Part shown: positions 1 through 6,284 of the stretch, piece after piece
How positions within the stretch are numbered: position 1 is the stretch's first letter
Layout of the letters: the number at the start of each line of letters is the position of its first letter
NCBI GenBank assembly: GCA_028824575.1
Contig: JAPPDN010000252.1
Span: 1-6,620, forward strand
From: Candidatus Poribacteria bacterium
GTDB taxonomy: Bacteria; Poribacteria; WGA-4E; WGA-3G
Direction of reading: 5' to 3'
Length of the DNA: 6,620 nucleotides
Translations under genes and position numbers: made by a program
Notes under the pieces: model-generated
What the model was told of the DNA's origin: nothing
The model's input: only the letters and a program-made list of their open reading frames with translations
Databases searched by the model: none

Positions 1-411
1 TGGTGCTGCTGTGGCTGCAGTGCCATATTCGTCTGCGGCGGTGAGACAAGCAAAAATCGTTTCGTCAGTCACAAAAGGGCGTACCCCGTCGTGAACAATA
101 ACAAAATCAACATCCGCCGAAAGTGCACGTACACCGTTATAGACAGACCTCTGTCGAGTTTCCCCTCCTGCGACGAGTTTCTGTACCTTTGTAAAGGGAT
201 ATGGGTCCAACACGGTTTTACAACATTCGCTGAAATCACCTTCGTCAACGATGACGACAATCGCATCCACAGCAGTATTTTGCTCAAACCGCTGGATAGT
301 ATGCGCCAAAATAGGCTTCTTTGCCAATTTTAGGTACGGTTTTTTAAGCGAGTGTGCCATCCGGTTCCCTTTACCAGCTGCGGGGATAAGGGTGTACACT
401 TTGCTGTTCAT
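1..411 (-). CDS. ispD: IspD, 2-C-methyl-D-erythritol 4-phosphate cytidylyltransferase (5' part, runs off left edge)
   Basis: IspD catalyses the third step of the MEP isoprenoid pathway. It joins CTP and methylerythritol 4-phosphate to give CDP-methylerythritol and pyrophosphate, in the cytosol. The 137 codons in the window contain the family's N-terminal nucleotide-binding loop AAGKGNRM (residues 11-18), the KKPYL segment (23-27), the CTP-binding segment VAGGETRQRSV (80-90) and the VHDGVRPFV motif (106-114). Arg17 and Lys24 align with the catalytic Arg20 and Lys27 of E. coli IspD. The frame is open to the window edge, so roughly the last 40% of the usual ~230-residue protein is missing. The start chosen is the ATG ending at 411. 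An in-frame ATG at 424-426 would add five residues (MKWAL), and neither start has a strong Shine-Dalgarno sequence. The gene overlaps the 3' end of yacL by 41 bases, which suggests translational coupling. The yacL-ispD pairing is also found in Bacillus. Confidence 0.95.
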   Translation of the reverse strand, partial: MNSKVYTLIPAAGKGNRMAHSLKKPYLKLAKKPILAHTIQRFEQNTAVDAIVVIVDEGDFSECCKTVLDPYPFTKVQKLVAGGETRQRSVYNGVRALSADVDFVIVHDGVRPFVTDETIFACLTAADEYGTAATAAP

Positions 412-1399
412 CAGTGCCCATTTCATCTTCTTTGATACGTGTGAAAATCATCTGCCCTGCACTCGTCCGTAGCATCTGCGTAACCTCAACGTTAAGCGTT
501 TTCCCGATGTAGGGCTTTCCTTCTTCAACGATGACCATAGTTCCATCATCAAGGTAACCGACCCCTTGATTCGGTTCTTTCCCTTCTTTAAGAAGGAGCA
601 CTTGAATCACTTCCCCCGCAATCACGACAGGACGCACAGCATTTGATAATTCATTGATATTAAGCACCTTCACACTTTGTAATTCTGCGACCTTGTTGAG
701 ATTTAGATCGTTAGTTACGATTGTGGCATCTCGCTTTTGCGCGAGATGTACTAACTTCGCATCCACTTCTGGTAGATGTGGCACCTCCTCCTCAGTGATC
801 TCAACAACAATCGCCGGATTGTTCTGAAGTGCTCGGAGAATATCAAAACCGCGCCGCCCTTTATTTCGGCGAAGGGGCTCTGTAGAATCTGCAATATGTT
901 GCAATTCATTGAGAACAAACCGTGGGATAACAAGCGTTCCTTCAATGAATTTTGTCTGACAGATTTCAAGAATCCTACCATCAATAATAACACTTGTGTC
1001 TAAAATTTTTAAGCTATTTGTAACTTTCCCAGCTCGCGATTCGCCAGTTCGGTTAGACGCATCTGATCCGAAGACATGGGATAAATTCACCGATGTAGAG
1101 AGTCGGTAGCCACCCATAAGCCCCGCGTACCCTATACCGAGGCCAATCACCAGTTTGAGATTATCATTAGATAGAGAAAAAAGGCTTAATACACCACAGG
1201 AAATTAATAGGCCAATAGAGAGTCCTATTGCACTGGCAACAATACCACGCAGATTAGGTATATGTAGGCAGAATTCTGCGCCAACAAGGATCAGTGCTAC
1301 AACAAATCCAATAAGCGTAAATAATGGGTTGTCGTAGACGATATAACAACCCGCTGCGCTTGCGAGTATAAAAAAGAGACGAATCCCCCAAACTTGCAT
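371..1399 (-). CDS. yacL: YacL-type membrane-anchored PIN/TRAM-domain protein
   Basis: This is a 342-residue protein with three parts. The N-terminal ~105 residues form four hydrophobic segments (about 4-22, 26-45, 52-76 and 82-100). A PIN nuclease-like domain follows at about 130-253, and a C-terminal TRAM domain at about 256-322. The PIN acidic residues appear to be kept: Asp134 and Asp140 in LDTSVIIDGR, Glu165 in LNELQHI, Asp213 in VDAKLV and Asp231 in TNDLN. PIN domains commonly cleave RNA and TRAM domains bind RNA, so a membrane-tethered ribonuclease is plausible. The YacL family has no firmly established substrate that I know of. The ATG at 1397-1399 was chosen because AAAGGA sits six bases upstream. 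An in-frame GTG at 1436-1438 would add 13 residues but has no visible ribosome binding site. The gene follows a ~1 kb gap after radA and overlaps ispD by 41 bases. Confidence 0.92.
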   Translation of the reverse strand: MQVWGIRLFFILASAAGCYIVYDNPLFTLIGFVVALILVGAEFCLHIPNLRGIVASAIGLSIGLLISCGVLSLFSLSNDNLKLVIGLGIGYAGLMGGYRLSTSVNLSHVFGSDASNRTGESRAGKVTNSLKILDTSVIIDGRILEICQTKFIEGTLVIPRFVLNELQHIADSTEPLRRNKGRRGFDILRALQNNPAIVVEITEEEVPHLPEVDAKLVHLAQKRDATIVTNDLNLNKVAELQSVKVLNINELSNAVRPVVIAGEVIQVLLLKEGKEPNQGVGYLDDGTMVIVEEGKPYIGKTLNVEVTQMLRTSAGQMIFTRIKEDEMGTDEQQSVHPYPRSW

Positions 1400-1405
1400 T
1401 TTTTG

Positions 1406-1411
1406 TCCTTT
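1406..1411 (-). promoter_or_regulatory. Ribosome binding site deciding the yacL start
   Basis: The minus strand reads AAAGGA, then six bases, then ATG at 1399. This spacing is normal for a Shine-Dalgarno sequence. It favours the ATG over the upstream in-frame GTG at 1438, which has no purine-rich box at a suitable distance. Confidence 0.7.
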
Positions 1412-1445
1412 ACTTTCTTTATCCAAGTACCCTATCACTCGCAGT

Positions 1446-1462
1446 CGCGGTTGCTATCCACG
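1446..1462 (-). promoter_or_regulatory. Possible small hairpin in the yacL 5' leader
   Basis: On the minus strand CGTGG and CCGCG can pair around the seven-base loop ATAGCAA, with one G-U pair. It lies about 47 bases upstream of the yacL ATG, next to the larger hairpin at 1486-1511. Alone it is weak. With its neighbour it suggests a folded leader. Confidence 0.3.
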
Positions 1463-1485
1463 CTTACAAGATCCCCGGGTTCTAC

Positions 1486-1511
1486 GCATCTGCTCTCGGA
1501 TTTGCAGATGC
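1486..1511 (-). promoter_or_regulatory. Perfect 8-bp inverted repeat upstream of yacL
   Basis: GCATCTGC (1486-1493) and GCAGATGC (1504-1511) are perfect inverted copies around a ten-base loop, 87-112 bases before the yacL ATG. No T-run follows on the minus strand, so it is not an intrinsic terminator for that strand. On the plus strand it is followed by CCCTTTT, but no plus-strand gene ends here. It could be a folded leader element or an operator for the yacL-ispD promoter. Confidence 0.45.
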
Positions 1512-1838
1512 CCCTTTTGCACACCAATTCAATAACATTTACATTTAATCTCAATGAAAACTAACAAATCACGAATCGTATCAACGTGAGTTCGACCTAA
1601 GCATATAGGACCTGAGGGTGGGTAACTCGGAAATTGTTAAAACCGAACACATTAGAGTCATTTAAGCAAGTTTCATGCCAATACTTAGTAATACTTAATA
1701 TTCGCGTTAAAATTATCACTGCAATCCCCAGGATACCTTTACTGCAACGCGTCCAAAACCTATATGTATACTGGTTCATCAAGATAAATAGAAGTATCTG
1801 TTCTTTTCAAAAAACTGCTGTTGATGCAGAATAGATAG

Positions 1839-1875
1839 ATTTTTGCAAATCTCCTCTATTGGGATTCGCAAAAAT
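1839..1875. repeat. Imperfect 13-bp inverted repeat carrying the TTTTTGC motif
   Basis: ATTTTTGCAAATC (1839-1851) pairs with GATTCGCAAAAAT (1863-1875) at 12 of 13 positions across an 11-base loop. The right arm continues to TTG (1875-1877), so it contains GCAAAAATTG, an exact copy of the 10-mer also found at 1889-1898 and, inverted, at 2243-2252. It may be a hairpin or a paired protein-binding site. Confidence 0.6.
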
Positions 1876-1885
1876 TGTAGAATAT

Positions 1886-1902
1886 CGTGCAAAAATTGCA
1901 CG
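1886..1902. repeat. Perfect palindrome CGTGCAA-AAA-TTGCACG
   Basis: Two 7-base arms flank a three-base centre, giving a dyad of the size and symmetry typical of a dimeric repressor site. It contains GCAAAAATTG (1889-1898), which starts exactly 21 bases after the same 10-mer at 1868-1877. That is about two helical turns, so both copies would face the same side of the DNA. No regulator gene is seen in the window. Confidence 0.5.
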
Positions 1903-2245
1903 TAACCTGAAAAAATTAATACTTTACCAACTTAGATATGGGGATTCCTTGTAACATTTACCATTAATATAACGGTCATTTGGTAGAAAAATACGGAATT
2001 TTCAACAGACTTTGGTGATAATCCACTCAAGCGATAGAAAGCCCATAAATGCTTGGACCCACTTATATTATAAGCCATCTCATACATAAATTGTAGGTAC
2101 GCGTCTTTGAATCCTGCTCAAGAGAACCGTATTTATGAGATAGCCGCTGAAATATACAACTATTGAAACAGCGTTGGTGGCGAGACAGGAAACCTTATCT
2201 ACAATAAAGTAGGATTTAGGTCCTAATACGTCTACATATTCCCAA

Positions 2246-2268
2246 TTTTTGCTATACGTTAGCAAAAA
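2246..2268. repeat. Perfect 9-bp inverted repeat TTTTTGCTA / TAGCAAAAA
   Basis: TTTTTGCTA (2246-2254) and TAGCAAAAA (2260-2268) flank a five-base loop. The stem has T on its 5' side and A on its 3' side in both readings, the reverse of a normal intrinsic terminator, which argues against simple termination. The left arm belongs to CAATTTTTGC (2243-2252), the 10-mer shared with the two sites near 1870-1900. Confidence 0.55.
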
Positions 2269-2363
2269 ATGCCGATTCAATTGCCAAAACCGTATAAAGA
2301 CAATATTATTTTTTTTTTAATTTATTCAATAATGGCATCTTTATAGGGTAATAATAGCATAAT

Positions 2364-2411
2364 CCGAAAAATTAACCAAGATGAAAGTAACAATAGGAGG
2401 CAACTTGGGTT
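2364..2411 (-). terminator. Possible intrinsic terminator after radA
   Basis: Starting one base after the radA stop, the minus strand has AACCCAAG (plus 2404-2411) able to pair with CTTGGTT (plus 2374-2380) with one bulged C. AATTTTT (plus 2367-2373) follows directly. The loop is long (about 23 bases) and the stem is short, so this is only a candidate. Its position at the end of the mla-radA unit is what would be expected. Confidence 0.35.
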
Positions 2412-2412
2412 A

Positions 2413-3774
2413 TTATAACAAAGCCGCTAAGCTATCATATACATCATTAACACCGACGAGTTCAATGTCCTCATCAATATTTAATCCTTTACGGTTGTAT
2501 TCGGGAAAGACCGCTCGCTTGAAACCCAATTTTGCGGCTTCTCGGATCCGCCTGTCAACATGCGTGACAGGTCGAATTTCGCCTCCGAGTCCGACTTCTC
2601 CAATCATTACAGTTTGCCGATCTATAGGCATATCCCGATGACTTGAAGATATAGCCATCAGTACGCCGAGGTCTATACCGGGTTCATCAATACGTAATCC
2701 GCCAGTAATGTTAACAAAGACATCGGAATCCCCAACGTCGATCCCGACGCGTTTATTGAGTACTGCGATGAGCAGTGCGATTCGATGTCGGTCAACACCA
2801 GTCGCTGTATTGCGAGGATTTCCGTAATTGGTAGGTACCACGAGTGCCTGTACCTCCATGAGTAAAGGACGTGTCCCTTCCATACTTGAGACGACGACGG
2901 ATCCTGACACCTGTTCTTCCCTATCGCTCAAAAAAATCTCTGAAGGGTTCATCACATCCGCAAGCCCAGTGTTTCGCATTTCAAATATTCCGATTTCGTT
3001 TGTCGAACCGAATCGATTTTTGATCGCTCGGAGGACGCGATAGATATGATGCCCTTCGCCTTCAAAATAGAGCACAGTATCGACCATGTGTTCCAAGACG
3101 CGGGGTCCAGCAATTGCGCCCTCCTTTGTCACATGCCCGACAAGAAATATCGGAATATTGCGATTCTTTGCGCAAATTAGGAGATGTCCAGTACACTCAC
3201 GAATCTGCGTAACACTCCCCGGGGCAGATTGAATACTTGTCAAATAGACGGCTTGGATAGAATCGATGACGACGACCTTCGGTTTCTGGGCATCAATATG
3301 TTTTTCAATCTGTTCCAAGTCATTTTCACAGAGTACATAGAGTGTATCAGACTTTACACCGAGTCGAGTTGCCCTGAGTTTTGTCTGACTCACAGACTCC
3401 TCGCCGGAGACATAAAGTACCTCGCCATAATTCCGGCTCAACGCGTCACTCGCCTGGAGCAATAAGGTAGATTTACCTATCCCTGGATCTCCACCGATAA
3501 GGACGACTGCCCCCGGGACAATGCCACCACCAAGTACCCTATCAAACTCTGACATTCCTGTCAAGTGGCGTTCTACCTCACTCGCTGTAACCTGCGAGAT
3601 CGGTTCAGGTTCACGAGATGCTTGTCCGATTCCGCGATGTCTTGATGGCGTAATGAGGGTTTCGACTTCTTCGGCGAAGCTTTGCCAACTTTTACAACTC
3701 GGACAGCGTCCGAGCGTCTTTGGCGTTATATATCCACACTCTTGACAGACAAATCTACGTTTTTCTCGTGCCAT
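2413..3774 (-). CDS. radA: RadA (Sms), DNA repair ATPase
   Basis: RadA is a RecA-like ATPase that helps process recombination intermediates by branch migration, in the cytosol with RecA. The 453-residue product has the full, usual family layout. An N-terminal zinc finger uses Cys10, Cys13, Cys24 and Cys27. The Walker A motif GGDPGIGKST is at 94-103, Walker B (VVVID) at 167-171, and the RadA-specific KNRFG motif at 252-256. A Lon-protease-like C-terminal domain runs from about 275 to 453 and includes TGGLRIDEPGIDLGV at 357-371. That domain is not proteolytic in this family. The ATG at 3772-3774 gives the canonical N-terminus (MAREKRRFVC). The Shine-Dalgarno is weak (GGGTAG about eight bases upstream). 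The gene lies 65 bases after mlaD on the same strand with no clear terminator between, so co-transcription with the mla genes is likely but the functional link is not obvious. Confidence 0.98.
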   Translation of the reverse strand: MAREKRRFVCQECGYITPKTLGRCPSCKSWQSFAEEVETLITPSRHRGIGQASREPEPISQVTASEVERHLTGMSEFDRVLGGGIVPGAVVLIGGDPGIGKSTLLLQASDALSRNYGEVLYVSGEESVSQTKLRATRLGVKSDTLYVLCENDLEQIEKHIDAQKPKVVVIDSIQAVYLTSIQSAPGSVTQIRECTGHLLICAKNRNIPIFLVGHVTKEGAIAGPRVLEHMVDTVLYFEGEGHHIYRVLRAIKNRFGSTNEIGIFEMRNTGLADVMNPSEIFLSDREEQVSGSVVVSSMEGTRPLLMEVQALVVPTNYGNPRNTATGVDRHRIALLIAVLNKRVGIDVGDSDVFVNITGGLRIDEPGIDLGVLMAISSSHRDMPIDRQTVMIGEVGLGGEIRPVTHVDRRIREAAKLGFKRAVFPEYNRKGLNIDEDIELVGVNDVYDSLAALL

Positions 3775-3839
3775 CTTTAATGCTACCCATCACTCCAATG
3801 CTGTGGAAGTTTGAAATAAGCCTTCTCGCCCTGTTCATA

Positions 3840-5411
3840 TTACCACTCGCTGTTGAAAAAGCGGAATCCGGTTGTCCAACGTCTTCCATCCGCATCGGTT
3901 AAATTCTCAGCGCCGAGCAGGAGTTGCCCGTATCGGAAGAATCGCAGTGCGACTTCTGTGTTCAATTCTGGTTCACGACTTGTTAACCCGACACCTTCGA
4001 CACTTAAACCTAAACGTCGGGACCACAACCAGAAATCTATACCCACACCGACCCTGGAACGCATGAAGCCAGCCCGTGTGCGAAGGTAGTCTGTTAGATC
4101 GTGTGCATACTGAACTTCAAACCGAACTGTTTCGTCCCGAACACCGACACCAATCCTGTAATGTGCCTTTGATTGTGGTGAGAGAATAAACGCCAGTTCG
4201 TTGTAAAGCCGCTCTTCAAGGCTTAGATATCGGAGTTCATAATCCCATCCAAACTGTAGCGGCGATTCAAAACGTCCGATCCGTTCATTGGTTCGTTGTG
4301 AGAGTTCTGTTACAGCGTTCATCGTCTCATTAAGATTTTGCAAAGTGCCTCGAACTTCTTGAAGCGGTTTCGGTGAATTAAGCAGCTGCGCAACAGTGCC
4401 TTCACCCTTATTGAGTGTAGTCAGGAGATGGCTGAAATTCGTCTCTAATGTATTGATTGCGTCGGTTGTTTTTTGTAAATTCTCCAAGATTGGTGCTATA
4501 TTGGCTTCCCCGGTTTTAATGGCATCGCTGCCTTGTGAAACAAGCGTGGAAACTTGGTTGGCTAACGTATTAAAGTCTGAACGAAAATCCTGTGCGATTT
4601 GCCGAAATTCGGATGTAGTTGCGCGTACATCGGTAAAAATGGTGTTCAGTTTTGGTGAGTTTTGGTTCAGGAGTCCTAAGATTTCGCGCGTAATATCACT
4701 CACATGACTACTGACCATGAGAGAATCGCCTTCCAACTGGGTAATAAGATTGTTGACCTTTACAAGGGTTTCTTGAAAGCGTTTATCGTTTTCCAATGCA
4801 AGTTGCGTTAAAGTTTTGACTGTTTCTCCAGAGTCAACACTTAATTTCTCAATGGTTTTTCCGGTGAGCGCAACCACTTGTCGAATTTCTTTAATAGCGA
4901 GTTGGATTGCTTCCTGGTTGGCTTGCAGGACTTCGTTGGCAGCGGTCGTGAGTTCAATCGCCTGTGTCATGCCTGCACTTGTCTGCTCAAGGAGTTCTAA
5001 GGCGTTAACGGGATCTTTTCCAACAATCGGCAGATTCGCGGGTTTCAAGGGTGGATTCCCAATAGGTCCATTGTCAAGCGCGATGTAAACCTCTCCGACG
5101 AAGCCATTCATCGAAATCCTTGCCCCGCAGTCTTCCCGCAACCATTTAAACCCATTTTTGACTTTCGCTCTGATATGGACATCATTGGTATCGGGGCGGA
5201 GTTCAATAGCCGTCACTTTACCGATTGACACACCGGATAGGTAGACCCCTGCGCCGACATAAAGCCCATTGACAGATCGGAATTGGAAAGTCAATTCATC
5301 GCCAGCGGCTGCCCAGGGCCAATTTTCGGCATTTATAAGAAGAACGGTCAATAAAATGATTGCGATTAGAACCATTACACCGACTTTTACAGACGCAGTC
5401 CAAAAATTCAT
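3840..5411 (-). CDS. mlaD: MlaD-family MCE protein with long helical stalk and C-terminal beta-barrel-like region
   Basis: This is the substrate-binding subunit of an Mla-type phospholipid transporter. The 523 residues divide into a short cytosolic start and one membrane anchor (about 9-27), an MCE domain (about 38-117, with GVYLSGVSIGKV at 55-66 and the pore-loop-like FVGEVYIAL at 104-112), and a long helical segment (about 136-380) rich in Asn, Gln, Thr and Leu. The C-terminal ~140 residues (385-523) are different: alternating aromatic/hydrophobic and polar residues, many Arg/Gly/Tyr, and a terminal FRFFNSEW. This resembles a small outer-membrane beta-barrel ending in an aromatic residue. 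E. coli MlaD is only about 180 residues. Long MlaD proteins of this build are known in other diderm lineages, notably Veillonella, where a bridge spanning the envelope has been proposed. The ATG is preceded by a strong GGGAGGT and lies one base after the mlaF stop. The barrel call is inferred from residue pattern. Confidence 0.92.
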   Translation of the reverse strand: MNFWTASVKVGVMVLIAIILLTVLLINAENWPWAAAGDELTFQFRSVNGLYVGAGVYLSGVSIGKVTAIELRPDTNDVHIRAKVKNGFKWLREDCGARISMNGFVGEVYIALDNGPIGNPPLKPANLPIVGKDPVNALELLEQTSAGMTQAIELTTAANEVLQANQEAIQLAIKEIRQVVALTGKTIEKLSVDSGETVKTLTQLALENDKRFQETLVKVNNLITQLEGDSLMVSSHVSDITREILGLLNQNSPKLNTIFTDVRATTSEFRQIAQDFRSDFNTLANQVSTLVSQGSDAIKTGEANIAPILENLQKTTDAINTLETNFSHLLTTLNKGEGTVAQLLNSPKPLQEVRGTLQNLNETMNAVTELSQRTNERIGRFESPLQFGWDYELRYLSLEERLYNELAFILSPQSKAHYRIGVGVRDETVRFEVQYAHDLTDYLRTRAGFMRSRVGVGIDFWLWSRRLGLSVEGVGLTSREPELNTEVALRFFRYGQLLLGAENLTDADGRRWTTGFRFFNSEW

Positions 5412-5412
5412 G

Positions 5413-6192
5413 TTACCTCCCGAGATACTCTTTCAAAATAGGGTTCTCCATGTTGAGGATTTGGTCGGGTGCCCCAAATAAGACAAATTGTTGTACAATC
5501 GGATTATCAACGTTGATAATTTCGTCAGGATTCCCATAAGCGACCTGCTTGCCGTCATGAATCATAGCCATTCGGGTTGCAACGCTAAAGGCACTGTGCA
5601 TATCGTGTGTGACGACAACAGAGGTGACTTGCAGGCGTTCGTGTAAATCGCAGATGAGTTGATTAATTTCGGTACAGGTAACTGGGTCAAGTCCGGTCGT
5701 CGGTTCATCGTACAAAATAACTTCCGGATCGAAAGCGAGTGCTCGGGCGAGTCCGACCCGTTTCCGCATGCCGCCGCTCAATTCCGCGGGGCGTAAATCT
5801 TGAACGCCTTCTAAATCTACAAGTTCAAGTTTCTCATCAACTATTTTACGCATCTCCTGTTTGCTGTAGTCTGTATGCTGATCGAGCATAAAGGCAACGT
5901 TTTCAGCGACAGTCATGGAATCAAACAAGGCAGCGGACTGGAATAACATCCCAATTTTTTGACGGAGGATATTTATTTTTTTGGTTTTCAGTTTTGAGAT
6001 TTCTGTGCCATCAAACCAAATTTCACCAGAATCCGCAGCAATAAGTCCGGTGATAATTTTCAGTAGGATGCTCTTACCAGACCCACTTCGTCCCATAATG
6101 ACAAGGGTTTCGCCGCGTGGAATCTCAAGGTTCAAGCCGTTTAGGACATTCTTCTCACCAAAATTTTTGGTAATATTTCTAACTGAAATCAT
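5413..6192 (-). CDS. mlaF: MlaF-family ABC transporter ATPase
   Basis: This cytosolic ATPase powers the MlaE-MlaD phospholipid transporter. The 259-residue product has all ABC motifs: Walker A GRSGSGKS (34-41), Q-loop Gln85, signature LSGGMRKRV (138-146), Walker B ILYDEP (159-164, catalytic Glu163), D-loop region TGLDP (166-170) and switch His196. Residues such as GRSGSGKS and LSGGMRKRVGLARAL match the MlaF/Mkl subgroup rather than general importers. The tail is unusual. Residues 220-239 and 240-259 are two related 20-residue units (GNPDEIINVDNPIVQQF and GAPDQILNMENPILKEY), as if the normal MlaF C-terminal tail had been duplicated. The start chosen is the ATG at 6190-6192, which matches the family's usual MI-V-N-T beginning. 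A TTG at 6205-6207 would add five residues. Neither has a strong ribosome binding site. The gene lies 92 bases after mlaE and one base before mlaD. Confidence 0.96.
   Translation of the reverse strand: MISVRNITKNFGEKNVLNGLNLEIPRGETLVIMGRSGSGKSILLKIITGLIAADSGEIWFDGTEISKLKTKKINILRQKIGMLFQSAALFDSMTVAENVAFMLDQHTDYSKQEMRKIVDEKLELVDLEGVQDLRPAELSGGMRKRVGLARALAFDPEVILYDEPTTGLDPVTCTEINQLICDLHERLQVTSVVVTHDMHSAFSVATRMAMIHDGKQVAYGNPDEIINVDNPIVQQFVLFGAPDQILNMENPILKEYLGR
5415..5421 (-). promoter_or_regulatory. Strong ribosome binding site of mlaD inside the end of mlaF
   Basis: The minus strand reads GGGAGGT, overlapping the last mlaF codons and the first base of its stop, three bases before the mlaD ATG at 5411. 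The one-base gap between the genes and the embedded box indicate coupled translation of mlaF and mlaD. Confidence 0.7.
5416..5535 (-). repeat. Tandem duplication of a 20-residue unit in the MlaF tail
   Basis: Two adjacent 60-base units encode related peptides. Unit 1 (5476-5535) begins GNPDEIINVDNPIVQQF and unit 2 (5416-5475) begins GAPDQILNMENPILKEY. The shared pattern is G-PD-I-N--NPI-----. The DNA has diverged clearly, so the duplication is old rather than an assembly artefact. The unit resembles the end of ordinary MlaF proteins, where the tail contacts the partner ATPase. Confidence 0.7.
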
Positions 6193-6284
6193 ACTTTCTG
6201 AGTGCAAGGCGTGATAGAAGGATCAGTTCATCCGGTAGGGTTGATCGTCTGGTAGCGCGTGAAGTCCGCCTTGAACACCGCCAA
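6193..6284 (-). other. Short mlaE-mlaF spacer
   Basis: These 92 bases hold no ORF of note, no clear terminator and no strong Shine-Dalgarno. The gap is rather long for an mla operon but does not suggest separate transcription. I see nothing else in it. Confidence 0.5.

Larger units (their letters stand above)
1400..2412. other. Long AT-rich intergenic region between radA and yacL, no convincing gene
   Basis: About 1 kb separates the radA stop from the yacL start. Only short open frames (up to ~66 codons) occur here. They overlap on both strands, lack good ribosome binding sites and resemble no family I recognise. I looked for tRNA T-arms and for other structural RNA signatures on both strands and found none. 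Visible features are a possible radA terminator at the right end, a run of ten T (2309-2318), a cluster of inverted repeats built on TTTTTGC/GCAAAAA (1839-1902 and 2246-2268), and a more GC-rich stretch able to fold into two hairpins just before yacL (1446-1511). The promoter for yacL-ispD probably lies in this region, but I could not place it with confidence. In Bacillus subtilis the corresponding position holds disA (about 1.1 kb). Confidence 0.75.

Noticed and set aside
1586..1600. GTTCGAC sequence reminiscent of a tRNA T-loop
   Set aside because: The flanking bases do not form the 5-bp T-stem and no acceptor or anticodon arm can be built around it.
1597..1834. Overlapping ~60-66 codon open frames on both strands
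   Set aside because: Mutually overlapping, low-complexity residue content, no Shine-Dalgarno and no recognisable motif. Most likely chance.
2067..2072. Perfect minus-strand TATAAT, possible -10 box
   Set aside because: No acceptable -35 hexamer at 16-18 bases, it lies in an AT palindrome, and it is more than 650 bases from yacL. Too weak to list as a promoter.
1606..2226. TAGGACCT at 1606-1613 and its inverse near 2218-2225, possibly inverted ends of a small mobile element
   Set aside because: Similarity stops after eight bases, there is no target duplication or transposase, and matches of this length are expected by chance in 1 kb.
2080..2280. 66-codon minus-strand open frame in the intergenic region with a hydrophobic middle
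   Set aside because: It starts with TTG, has no ribosome binding site, resembles no family I recognise and lies in AT-rich sequence where frames are open on both strands. It also contains the 2246-2268 inverted repeat.
2309..2318. Run of ten T, possible plus-strand terminator tail
   Set aside because: No stable hairpin directly precedes it and no plus-strand gene ends there. Likely a simple homopolymer tract.
2381..2641. Plus-strand open frame with a nearby GGAGG (2396-2400)
   Set aside because: Mostly antisense to the radA C-terminal coding region. The GGAGG lies inside the frame rather than before its ATG, and radA explains the sequence.
4396..4707. 103-codon plus-strand open frame
   Set aside because: Entirely antisense to the helical stalk region of mlaD, whose frame has clear family features. 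A shadow of that gene.
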